A stretch of DNA of 64,000 nt, taken from Vicia villosa (Eukaryota; Streptophyta; Magnoliopsida; Fabales; Fabaceae). Position 1 is the first letter of the stretch. The number at the start of each line of letters is the position of its first letter. A program made the translations under genes and the position numbers. The DNA lies in assembly GCF_029867415.1 (NCBI RefSeq), contig NW_026705234.1, forward strand, positions 434,001 to 498,000, read 5' to 3'. The notes under the pieces are model-generated. The model did no database searches and was not told where the DNA came from. It was given only the letters and a program-made list of their open reading frames with translations. This document shows, in pieces, positions 44,279 to 53,599 of the stretch.

Positions 44279-46440
44279 GGAGCCTTCAGAAAATCAAGAT
44301 TCAGGAGTCAAAGAACCAACTCAATCGCATGGAATCTCATCTGTTTTTGCAACACTGCATTCAAGCAATTCATTTGGACTAAAGCTCTCCATCAAACTTC
44401 AAGAAAACAATTACCTATAATGGAATTAGCAACTCAAATGACTGATCTTTGACGTAGAAAATGCACAAGCTCGTGGTGAATCCAAAGGTTCCTCAAACGT
44501 ACGATACAACGCAAGATCGGATAAATGGAACACTCTCCAAAGAGTATGGAGCTTGGATCGTTCAAGATCAAGAAACCTTCATCTGGCTGTTATCCACCAT
44601 CTTTGAGTCGGTTCTGCCACGTGTTTTCTCGTGAAAACATGCATATATAAAGTTTGGGATAAAATTCATCAGTTTTTCAATGCTCGGATGAAACCTAGGG
44701 TTTGTCAGTTGCGAGTTGAGCTTAAATCCACAAAGAAAGAGAACAAATCAGTAACTGGATTTGTGTTGCGAATCAAAGCAACGCGAACTCGCTCCTAGCT
44801 GTAGGAGATTCCATTTCTGAACAAGATTAAATAGATTCTATACTCAATAGACTTCCAAAAGAATACAATCTGTTTGTGATGCAGATGTATGGAAGTCCTG
44901 AAACTCTCTCACTCTGCGATATTGAAGCTCTTTTGTACGTTCAAGAAGCTCAGTTAGACAAATTTCGTCAAGAACTTGTTGTGTCAACTGTTGCTGCAAA
45001 CCTTGCTCATACCAGTCTTCAAGCACCAAGCTCCAGAGGAGCTTTCACTAGGAATAGGGTAGGGGTGCCACACTCGTGGGTGTAGTCGTGGTAGGGGCCG
45101 CCACACATCTAGTAATCTCCAACTTGTCAGCTATTTGGCAAGTATGAACATTCTGTTGCAGATTGCTTGCACATATTTGACGAATCCTTTACTCCACCAA
45201 ATTCAATCAACACTCAAGCCAATAATGCATCTGAGACAACCTCTCAACAAGAACAAGGTCAAAGCTCTCAAGCCATGACAATGGTAACAACTACAAGCCA
45301 ACTATATGCTTACACTCAAGAATACTCCTTGCTTACTGAGTTGGAGTCTCAATCCTGATTTGTCGACTCAGGTGCTTCTCACCGCCTCACTCCTAGTGAT
45401 AATAATTTATTGCATAAGCAGTGTTATGTAGATTCTAATAAAGTTTTTATTTGTAATGGTCAAACTCTAGCAATAAGTTCTATCGTTTCAACCTGTTTTT
45501 ATTCTAAATTTGTTCTCCATAAAAAGTTAACTCTATCTGAGGTCCTACATGTTCCCTCCATCACTAGAAACCTCCTATATGTATCTAAATTCTCTAGAGA
45601 TAATAATGTGATTTTTGAATTCTTAGCTAATAAATGCTATTTGAAATCTCAAGATACTGAGCAAATCCTCAATGAGGGGTTCCTTGATGACAATGGATTG
45701 TACTGCTTTCCTAAACTTTCCTTGGAGTTATCCGACCAGACTTCATGAATAATAAGCTTTGGAACCCAAATGGTATACAAAGTTATATAGTTTCTTATTC
45801 CACAATAGATAACCCTAGCTCTCTCAATACTAGTTTCCTGTGGCATAATAAACTTGGTCATGCCAATTTCAATTCCATTAAACATGTACTAAAGCAGTGT
45901 AATATTTCTATATCAAATAAACATGATTCTTTGTCCTCTTGGTAAATCACATAGATTACATGCACCTTTGTCTACTATACGGTTTACCGTAATGCCTTTA
46001 ATGTTGCTTACATTGATATTTGGGATCCTTCTCCTATAGATCCTAGCTCAGGGTATTGATATTATATAACATTTGTAGATGGTTACACTGAATATACTTG
46101 GTTGTACCTTTTGAAACAAAAATCTGAAGCTATTTAAGCTTTCAAACTATTCAACACCTTTGTTCAAACACTGTTCAAAACCTCAATCAAGTCAGTTCAG
46201 TCTGACTATGGTGGTGAATTTAGACCATTTACCAAACTATTCACTAAGTCAGGGATCGATCATAGGCTCACATGCCCTCATACCTCTCACCTAAATGACT
46301 TTTTGGGGAGAAAGCATAGGCATATAGTTGAGATGGGTCTCACATTGTTGGCACATGCTCCCATGCCTGTTGAATTTGGGGATCATAGTTTCATTACAAT
46401 TCTTTATTTGATTAATAGGTTACCTTCTTCGTATATGTAA
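44279..46440 (+). pseudogene. Decayed Copia gag-protease-integrase (element 1)
   Basis: Broken frames in the order gag (from 44279, MEPSENQDSG; EYNLFVMQMYGSPETLSLCDIE near 44860), a decayed zinc-knuckle area (C..FGKYEHSVADC near 45130), protease (FVDSGASHRLT at 45358), GAG-pre-integrase (LWHNKLGHANFNSIKHVL near 45840) and integrase core (DGYTEYTWLYLLKQKSEA near 46078; SDYGGEFRPF near 46202). Multiple stops and frameshifts. The sequence ends before reverse transcriptase. The lineage differs from the Sirevirus-type elements A and B. Old insertion. Confidence 0.85.
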
Positions 46441-46555
46441 GTTCATGCATACCTTGTAAATGTAATTTGAATGATGTCAAATATTCTCCATCGGTTAATC
46501 TTACACAAGCCCATTGAGGAAGCCATAAAGTCATTCAGAAAGATCTCTTGTCAGC

Positions 46556-46830
46556 TTTGGTCGAGTCACAGACATGCCAGGTCGACTCATGAAGACAAGA
46601 ATAACAAACAAGCCTTTCTAAATGCTTTAGGTCGACTCACAGATCCATCAGGTCGACCTATACTACATAAATATCACACTGAAACTCCCTGCCTGAATCT
46701 ACTCGACTTACAAGCTCAGCTAGGTTGACGCACTACAACGCTAGGTCGACCTATACTGAACCACTCTCCAAGATGCAACTTCCTGCCTGATTTTGGTCGA
46801 CGCATAGAGCCTAGGAGGTCGACTCGTCGC
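46556..46830. repeat. Cluster of GGTCGAC motifs
   Basis: '(a/t)ggtcgac' or close variants occur about eight times (for example 46579, 46629, 46652, 46743, 46796, 46817), followed by tca, cta or gca. 'ctccctgcctgaat.tactcga' and 'cttcctgcctgattttggtcga' show a duplicated longer unit. It touches the break of the GH17 gene. Identity unknown. Confidence 0.65.
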
Positions 46831-46855
46831 TGGCAAAAGTTGATTTTTTGGGCAT

Positions 46856-47298
46856 CTGTAGAAGGAGGAAAAGGCTTAGGGATTAAATCCATGGACTGGG
46901 GTGTCGATACTTTGACACGAAAATGAAGATTCGACGCAACCAAAGCACTGTAAAGATGAATCATAGGAGGAACAAGAACAAGCGCAATGTTTGGGATTGC
47001 TGTGAGAACTTCACTACCAAATGCTATTGTTGTGATGTTTGTATGAGGCATGTAAGCAACTATGTTTTTGCTGATCCACAACGCTGCAAGTGATGGAGAT
47101 TCTCCTATTTCCAGTATCTCTTCGCTGGTGACACCAACAATAGCTTCAATGTCAGTGTTTGATAGGGTTTGTATCATGTGATCGTTGGCATCATAGAGAC
47201 GCACATGATTGATTTGATGAGATTTTAAAATCGCAACGATGTTTGAAGCCGAAGGTAGATCAAAAACATGAGTGTCTATGTTTATTCCCACAAATGCA
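46856..47298 (-). pseudogene. Truncated GH17 glucan endo-1,3-beta-glucosidase exon
   Basis: Minus-strand frame FVGINIDTHVFDLPSASNIV...HVRLYDANDHMIQTLSNTDIEAIVGV...TTIAFGSEVLT...FRVKVSTPQSMDLI is the N-terminal part of a plant glycosyl hydrolase family 17 barrel, close to the At2g01630-type beta-1,3-glucanases that act on callose in the cell wall. Homology stops after about 145 residues at 46856, before the catalytic glutamates, where the GGTCGAC repeat begins. An AG acceptor is at 47299-47300. Without the remainder of the barrel it cannot be an enzyme. Confidence 0.85.
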
Positions 47299-47462
47299 CT
47301 TGCATTATATGTTAAAGTGATTCAATGAGATTTATAGAAGTTAATAGTATAACTAACTCTCGCATAACCGATTTATAACTCGCAACTAACTTGCAACTAT
47401 TTGTAAGTAATGTTAATATCTCTAACAACTTTTGAGAAAGGAAAGGATGATATAGAAATTAC

Positions 47463-47532
47463 CTAATACATTGTTTAGAGAAGAAACAGTGAGGAACATA
47501 ATAGTGATGAACCATTGTTGGAGGTTCTTCAT
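47463..47532 (-). pseudogene. Signal-peptide exon of the truncated GH17 gene
   Basis: ATG at 47532, then MKNLQQWFITIMFLTVSSLN: a short polar start and hydrophobic core typical of a secretion signal, ending at a GT donor (47462-47461). It lies 160 bp upstream of the GH17 exon on the same strand. With the visible donor (phase 1) and acceptor (needs phase 2) the two exons do not join in frame, further evidence of decay or a missed site. Confidence 0.6.
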
Positions 47533-47893
47533 TGCATACAATCCCAAGAAAGAGAGGAAGAAAACAATAGTACATGTGAATTTTCCCTCCAATTCTAAAA
47601 CTAAACTAAAAAGTCTTTCATATATCTTTTTTTCTTTCTGTTTGTCATCACGTATCACATTGCCCAATGCACGTATCATATTACCCGAAGTTAAAAGTGA
47701 AAAAAAGAGCCAAGAAGTCAAAGACGCGTTGGTACTATATCATTATTATAAGGTCGTTTGTATTTATCAAACATTTCTAAAAGTGCTCGCTCCATCATTT
47801 TATACAAGGTGACAACTTCTCTACCCATCATTAAATGTTAGGTAATGTACCTTCAATCAATCATATAACACCATTTAATTTTATCATCTTTAA
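47533..47893. other. Upstream of GH17 fragment; no gene seen
   Basis: It would contain the promoter of the minus-strand GH17 gene. No TATA assignment is convincing, and open frames here are short. Confidence 0.4.
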
Positions 47894-48440
47894 TTAAATG
47901 CCTTTGAAAACCCCGTTCATTGATTCCACAAGATTTGTAGTCATGTGGCCCCACCTAGCCCCATCGTCGTATGACCTAGTCCATCTCGCTCTGTCAATGC
48001 TGTCAATCCACCTCTCTGCATCTGGATTTGTCAACGCTATTTCTCGGCGGTAGTATTGAAATCCAGGTTGGTTTAAGGCATACCCCGCGTTCACCAAGTG
48101 GTTCTTCAAAAATTTATCTTTGATCTCTTTCATTAAATTTTGTGCTATATGCCTAATACAGTAGACATGCTTAGACGGGGGGTTGTGCCAACCATTTGCC
48201 AGATTGTTGTATGCGCTGTCAATAGAAGTGTGCCTATCCGAAATCAAACGAAGATTAGGTTGTGGAGCAACTCTAGCTCGGAGATTCTTCAGAAAGAAAC
48301 TCCAAGCAGTAGTTGTTTCTCCTTCTACCAGAGCAAAGGCTATTGGAAAAATGTTGTTGTTTCCATCCTGCTCATTGTGCAAATGTGCAAAAAAGGATAG
48401 TTGTACATTTAGTGGATGTGCATTCTTGCTACAAACATGG
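47894..48440 (-). pseudogene. MULE (Mutator-like) transposase core fragment
   Basis: Minus-strand frame QDGNNNIFPIAFALVEGETT...WSFFLKNLRARV...LISDRHTSIDSAYNN...HVYCIRHIAQNLM...WGHMTTNLVESMNGVFKG is the DDE core of plant MuDR-type transposases (MULE domain), including the SDR aspartate and the NLVESMN motif. Upstream the DGTHLYGKY segment is decayed and out of frame. It ends abruptly at 47894 with no SWIM zinc finger. No terminal inverted repeats were recognised around it. Confidence 0.88.
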
Positions 48441-48467
48441 GGATGGTGGAGAATGCCGGTATTAGCC

Positions 48468-49953
48468 CCTGAAAATCCGCACATTTACGTCTCCCCTTAC
48501 GCATCAAGGTAACTTAATGATCCTATTTTAATTAGTGCATTTTTTCCATTATTAATTATAACTATATTGATTTTAATTTTTGAATGTGTTTAGGTTTAAT
48601 GCAACCGGTATGGACTACACCAATACACCAGTAAACAAAATCATTTTTTACCGCCAACTATTGGATCGATTAAGACCCCAAGATGTAATACCACTAAAAG
48701 TTTCCATCTTCTGAATATATTTGTAAAATTAACTATCTTATATAATTTGAAATTATTTTTTTGTTGCAGTTTATTTGGAGACCTTACTTGGGTTTGGACT
48801 ACGTACCCGAACCTACAGAGACGGCTGTTTGCACCCAAGTGACCGTGTTAAGCTCCAATTCGGCATGCATCAAGGTATCCCTGACCCCCCTGAGCCTGAC
48901 TCTTTGGGACGTTGGCATCTGGAGAAAGTTAGCAAACAGTGGTACGTAGATAATTGGAAGACGTTTGCTAGAGATCAACGTTAAATATGGGCTAAACGTT
49001 CCACCACTGTTTTACAATTTCCTGTGGCGCCGGAAGAAATGAAACCAACGCCTGAATATGTCAACTGGTACAGATCGGTCACAAATCCCGAAATGATTGT
49101 GTCTGCCCCTTTCTATTTGGCTGACCCGCGAGAACAACAACCATATTTTGGAGGACAACAACAACAACCACCTATTTTCCAACAACAACAACAACAACAA
49201 CAAAATTTTCATCGAGAACAACCACCACCGTATTTCCAACATCATCAACCACCACCAAATTACCAACAACAACATTACCCACCACAACAACAACCACAAC
49301 AACAACAAAATTACCACCACTAACCAATCCACCAACAAACACCTTTTTACCAACAACAACAACAACAATCCCAACAATACCATGTCGGTAGCTCTTCCAG
49401 ATCACACTTCCAAGACCTCCATGTGGGGAGTTCTTCCAGATCACCACCACTAACCCCCGACATAGGCATACAAGAAGAATACCCGCCATACAACACATTC
49501 GACCAACAAACATCACAATACCCCAGCCAACCATCGAACTTCAATACACCACCACAACCAATCTATTTTAACCAAACCGAATCCACCACCAACTTCCAAA
49601 ATCCAAACTTCCAGGACGCACCCACTAGGAGAAATTTCAACCCACCTAGACAAAGATTTGACGGCCATGCGGGCACCCGCCTTTCCTATAGCGGGAATAC
49701 TAGAGGTCAAGGACGGGTCACAAATTTTGTAGACCCGAAATGCATTGAGGGGCCGTCGACTCAAACACAAGAGGAACCAAATAGAGGGGGCGTCGCAGGA
49801 ATAGGGGAGCACTACCAACTCGTGACCCTTCTACGCGACCTATTAGACAACCTGAATGCGGATCGTACCATGGTCCACGTGACGCTCAGTAGGAATTTTA
49901 TTTGTATCGTTAATGTATTTTGTGTTGTTTTTAATTTTAATCTACCTTTTTAA
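48468..49953 (+). pseudogene. Plant mobile domain (MAIN-like) gene, decayed, Gln/Pro-rich tail
   Basis: Exons 48468-48508, 48594-48684 and 48770 onward are separated by two 85-bp introns with GT/AG borders. They encode pieces typical of the plant mobile domain (serine/threonine phosphatase 7 long-form homologue type): FYRQLLDRLRPQD, FIWRPYLGLDYV, DRVKLQFGMHQGIPDPPE, WHLEKVSKQW, EYVNWYRSVTNPEM. About 20 residues are missing with a frame change near 48834, and in-frame stops occur at 48982-48984 and 49321-49323. The tail (49130-49820) is poly-Gln/Pro-rich with imperfect 'HVGSSSRS' repeats. The 5' exons are missing, abutting the oppositely oriented MULE fragment. Confidence 0.85.
49157..49379 (+). 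repeat. (CAA)n-rich low-complexity tract
   Basis: Interrupted CAA/CCA runs encoding the Gln-rich tail of the mobile-domain pseudogene. Confidence 0.85.
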
Positions 49954-50343
49954 TTATGATTAATGGCTAATGTATTTGGTAATTTTTAATTTATAGATAT
50001 TATTTTTCCAACATAATAAAATAAAAAAAACAGCTAAAAAAATTATATAAAAAAAATTGAAAAAAAATTAGAAAAAAAAAAGCTAAAAAAAACAACATAA
50101 AAAAAAGAAAAAAAAACAAGAGGGGGGGGGGGGGGGGTGTTGTCGCCAAGTGGGTGGCGACAACACCTAAATCTTTGAACATGTTCGCCAGGCCCACTGG
50201 CGCCTCCATTATGGGCTGAGTGTTGTCGCCACCCCCTGGCGACAACGTGTAATTTTAAAAAAAAATGACATTTTGGTAATTTTTTTGAAACTATGGTTAT
50301 TTTTGAATTTTTTTAAAAAAAAAAGTGGATATTAAAAAAAAAT
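49954..50343. other. A-rich flank, poly(G) tract and GC-rich hairpins
   Basis: A-rich sequence (50020-50120), a G16 run (50122-50137) and a cluster of inverted repeats (50137-50246), then A/T-rich sequence up to the start of the duplicated segment. Confidence 0.7.
50137..50246. repeat. Three stem-loops built on GTTGTCGCCA/TGGCGACAAC
   Basis: Hairpin 1: 12-bp perfect arms 50137-50148 and 50155-50166 with a 6-nt loop. Hairpin 2: the shorter 'cgcca ggcccac tggcg' near 50190. Hairpin 3: 10-bp perfect arms 50222-50231 and 50237-50246 with a 5-nt loop. Hairpins 1 and 3 share the same arm sequence. Confidence 0.9.
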
Positions 50344-51455
50344 TCCTTAATTGACATAAAATTGTGATTGTATATCTTTAAAAAAACTTCTATAAAATTT
50401 AAACAAATTTTTCATATACATATCAAAATCAAACTCAAGAACTAAAAAAATACAACAATCAAAGTCATATAAAATAAAGATAAATTCTTTTCTAATAGGC
50501 GGTAATACAAAATTATTACTATAGTTATCATTTCATATCCAAAACCATCTAAAATATAAGACTTAACATCAAACAAAAATAAAATGATGAATTCTAAGTC
50601 TATGCAAAAATACCCAAATCAAATGAGAAATGATAATGCAAAACAAAAAACGTAATATGAAAATTGAATAGCGATAAAAATACTGCAAATAAAAGTTGTA
50701 AATTCAACAATAATAACAAAATTAAATAATAATAAAAAAAATTGATTATGAGTGTGAAGAGTTTAAGATGAATTAATGGAAAAGATATAGAATCTTAATA
50801 TTACGAAAGTTTCCTATTTTGAGTTAAAATACTAGAGAGGAGAGGTTGATTTAGTTGAGTTTTTTTACTTGCAAAATGTGTTAATAAAAAATGTAACTTG
50901 TTGGTTCAAATAAACTCACTAGTTCATTAGTTTTCCGTGAGTCAATTGCATATCCGATCCTTTGGGCTTTCTAGTCCGCCATACCCTCCGGTTCATAGAT
51001 CGATCATGTTAATTGGGTTGCATTTTAAAACTCTACAAACACTCATTTATAACTATATATAAAGAAGATACAAGATTTTCGACGGATTCTTTTTTCATTC
51101 CTAAAATATCCTTTTATCATTTAATAATTACAATAAATAAACAATTATTTATTTTATTTTTATTAAAAAAATAAAAAATAAATAAATAGCACAAAAAAAA
51201 TGCTTCATAGTGGGTGGTTTTTTCCATCACATAAGTAGTTATAATTTTTATGTGTAAAATTGCAACCATAATTCATTTATTAACGACATCAATTTAAATT
51301 TTTGTATCATTTCACTTCGAACTTTATATAAAACATAAGAGTGCAGTTTGTGGCAGTTAATTTCTTTCACTCTTAATTAAAACATGCCGTTTGTGTTTAA
51401 TGTCCAAAGTGTAGAAAAAAATATGCAGGTTGGTGTTATCTTTAATATCACTTTC
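50344..51455. repeat. Duplicated segment copy 2, carrying the LINE empty site
   Basis: 50344-51025 matches 857-1536 and 51027-51455 matches 40862-41295 without interruption. The junction 'gggttgcattttaaaactctac' lacks the LINE. AT-rich and non-coding. Confidence 0.9.
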
Positions 51456-52124
51456 TCTGAGTTTTCTTTTTTAATTGACATCATGGGTGGTTGAGATAAA
51501 AGAGGAGAGAGACAATTTTATTTTAATTTTAAATTAATAAAAAAAATATAATTGTTTGTGTGTTAGTACAGGTGTTGGGGTTGTGTCTATTGGGAAAGCC
51601 CAACCCCAAACTAAAAAAAGAAAACTCAGCTTTTTGATTTATAATAAGAAGAAGACTGATGTGTTAGATTAGGGTTTAGAAATATTGAAGGTTAATTTTT
51701 GTACTCCCCATATCCGGCCCTTTGGCCGTTCCAATCCGCCATATCCTTTGGTTGACAATCTGACCGATCGAGTTAGATTGAATTTTAAAACTCTATTAAC
51801 ACACTCATCAATACTGATCGAGTTAGATTGAATTTTAAAACTCTATTAACGCACCCATCAATACCGATCGAGTTAGATTGAATTTTAAAACTCTATTAAA
51901 ACACAAAATACAATTGATTTATGAATTTATATTATAAAATATTTTAATTTTATAATATTGATGCATATATTAAAAACAAAAATAAAAAGTAAAAATGTTA
52001 CGGGTCATGTTAAAAAAAAAGCCCAAACTAAAAAAAGAAAACTGAGCTTTTTTGATTTATATAATAAAAAGAGGATTGATGTGTTAGATTAGGGTTTAGA
52101 AATATCTGAAAGTGAATTGCCAGA
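51456..52124 (+). other. 5' flank of gene copy 2 with internal duplication
   Basis: 51470-51694 matches 42016-42250 upstream of gene 1. A second, partial copy of the same flank (52020-52110, 'cccaaactaaaaaaagaaaact...ttagattagggtttagaaata') lies next to the ATG. Between them are three 50-bp repeats and 'ataaaatattttaattttataatattgatgcatat', which matches 41865-41905. Confidence 0.75.
51766..51915. repeat. Three 50-bp tandem repeats
   Basis: 'gatcgagttagattgaattttaaaactctattaa' starts at 51766, 51816 and 51866 (period 50), with only the spacer bases differing. Confidence 0.92.
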
Positions 52125-53046
52125 ATGTCGAAGGAGTTGGATACCAACTTGCTAGGCGTCGTAAGACCGCCCTCGGAAAGCTGCGATGAAAGAGGAAAAC
52201 GTCCGAAATTGGAAGAGGAATCCGAACCGGAGTTGGAATCCAAACCGGAATCTGATTCGGAACCAGAACCGGAGTTGGAATCCAAACCGGAATCTGATTC
52301 GGAACCAGAACCGGAATACATTGATTGGGATTATAGAACGATACCATATGAAGAGCTGGTTTATGAAGACTTCGCAAAACGGTTTGACGATTTCCCTCGC
52401 CCTTATTTTTTTTCGTGTTCCCGCTTTATTTATATGAATAAGGCTCAGAAGAAGCAAAACGAGGAAGAAGAAAAGGCAGTGGCTGATTATTTACGAGAAT
52501 CTGCTAACATAAGTGTACGTTTCTCTCTTAATTCTCTTTTTAATTTTCTGTTTCACTTAATTTATTCTCTAATATTCTTATTCTGGATTGCGCAGCCCTT
52601 CGATGCTATCCCTGTTCCACCCTTAGCAAATAGACGTGCCAATAACTATCCCAAGCCTATGACTAGCTATGATTATCGTGGTGATCGTACCAATCGTCTT
52701 ATCGAACTTTCCAAACTTTCTTTGGAAAAGTACAATGATGACCAGGTTCAAAACTATTTAACCACCAAACCAATATGTATGTATGTGTAATTGTATTCAT
52801 ACGGTAACTTATTTGTTGATATACTCTTGTTTTATTTAGGGTTCAAATTACCAGTTTCATAACTTTGTCAAAGCATGCCGACGTCGTCTTCCTCTTGTTA
52901 CTTATTACATTACCTTTGAAGCAAAAGATGCTGCTACCCATGTTGATCCTTCCAACAGCCCAATTACAACTTTCCAGGCCCATGTCTGGAATCGGCCTCC
53001 CGAAGTTGGACCGCCTGTGGTCCAATCATGTTCCATTAAACCCTAA
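52125..53046 (+). CDS. Cystatin/monellin-fold-like protein, gene copy 2 (three coding exons)
   Basis: Coding exons 52125-52514, 52596-52745 and 52840-53046, with introns 52515-52595 (81 bp, GTACGT...GCGCAG) and 52746-52839 (94 bp, GTTCAA...TTTAG), give 248 residues in phase 0 throughout. The 81-bp intron has no in-frame stop, so unspliced RNA would add 27 hydrophobic residues. The acidic N-terminal region contains a duplicated 14-residue unit ending SDSEPEPE. The C-terminus (FHNFVKACRRRLPLVTYYITFEAKDA...TTFQAHVW) matches copy 1 and resembles UPF0725/cystatin-like plant proteins. No secretion signal. Both paralogues keep open frames, suggesting they are or were recently functional. Confidence 0.8.
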
Positions 53047-53328
53047 CTAATCCATGCATCATGGTAATACTTTTTCTCTATTATTTATGCATGCTTACGT
53101 ATTAAATATGTTTTGTATTATATTCTAGGTTAATCAATTTTTCTTAGAGATTTCTAATTGGTATCTGTTCTTTTGAACTTATTTTTTATTATGCTAACCA
53201 AATTTCTTTTCAAGAAAAAAAATACAAAGGTTAAAATTTTTAACTAGCACTAGTACTAGATTAAGTTCTATAGAGACTAGGATATGATGATAGAGACATC
53301 AATTTATTCAACTTTATAATTGTTTATA

Positions 53329-53514
53329 GGTTAAATAAGTTTTTGGTCCCTATAAATATTGCAGTATTCGTTTTTAGTCACTCCCAACCTTTAGGCAACG
53401 GTTTTTACAAAAAAAATCGTTGTCAAAACCAGCTAAACCCGTTGCCAAAACCCAGGATGGACTAAAAATAAAATGAAACTGCAATATTTATAGGGACCAA
53501 AAACTTATTTAACC
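53329..53514. mobile_element. 186-bp Mutator-type MITE with 9-bp target-site duplication
   Basis: Terminal inverted repeats of about 37 bp ('ggttaaataagtttttggtc...' and its complement at the right end) with few or no mismatches. It is flanked by TTGTTTATA at 53320-53328 and 53515-53523. The 9-bp duplication is characteristic of Mutator superfamily insertions. A related sequence near 55100-55160 lacks it. It has no coding capacity, so it would be mobilised by a MULE transposase in trans. Confidence 0.93.
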
Positions 53515-53599
53515 TTGTTTATATAATTTTCTTCAACATTCCGTTTGTCTCCCTTCGTGTGTTGTATGGATATTTAAGTGGTATCAATGATCACAAACA

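Noticed and set aside
48140..48512. Plus-strand frames opposite the MULE fragment
   Set aside because: Shadows of the transposase on the minus strand. Only the part from 48468 belongs to the mobile-domain gene.
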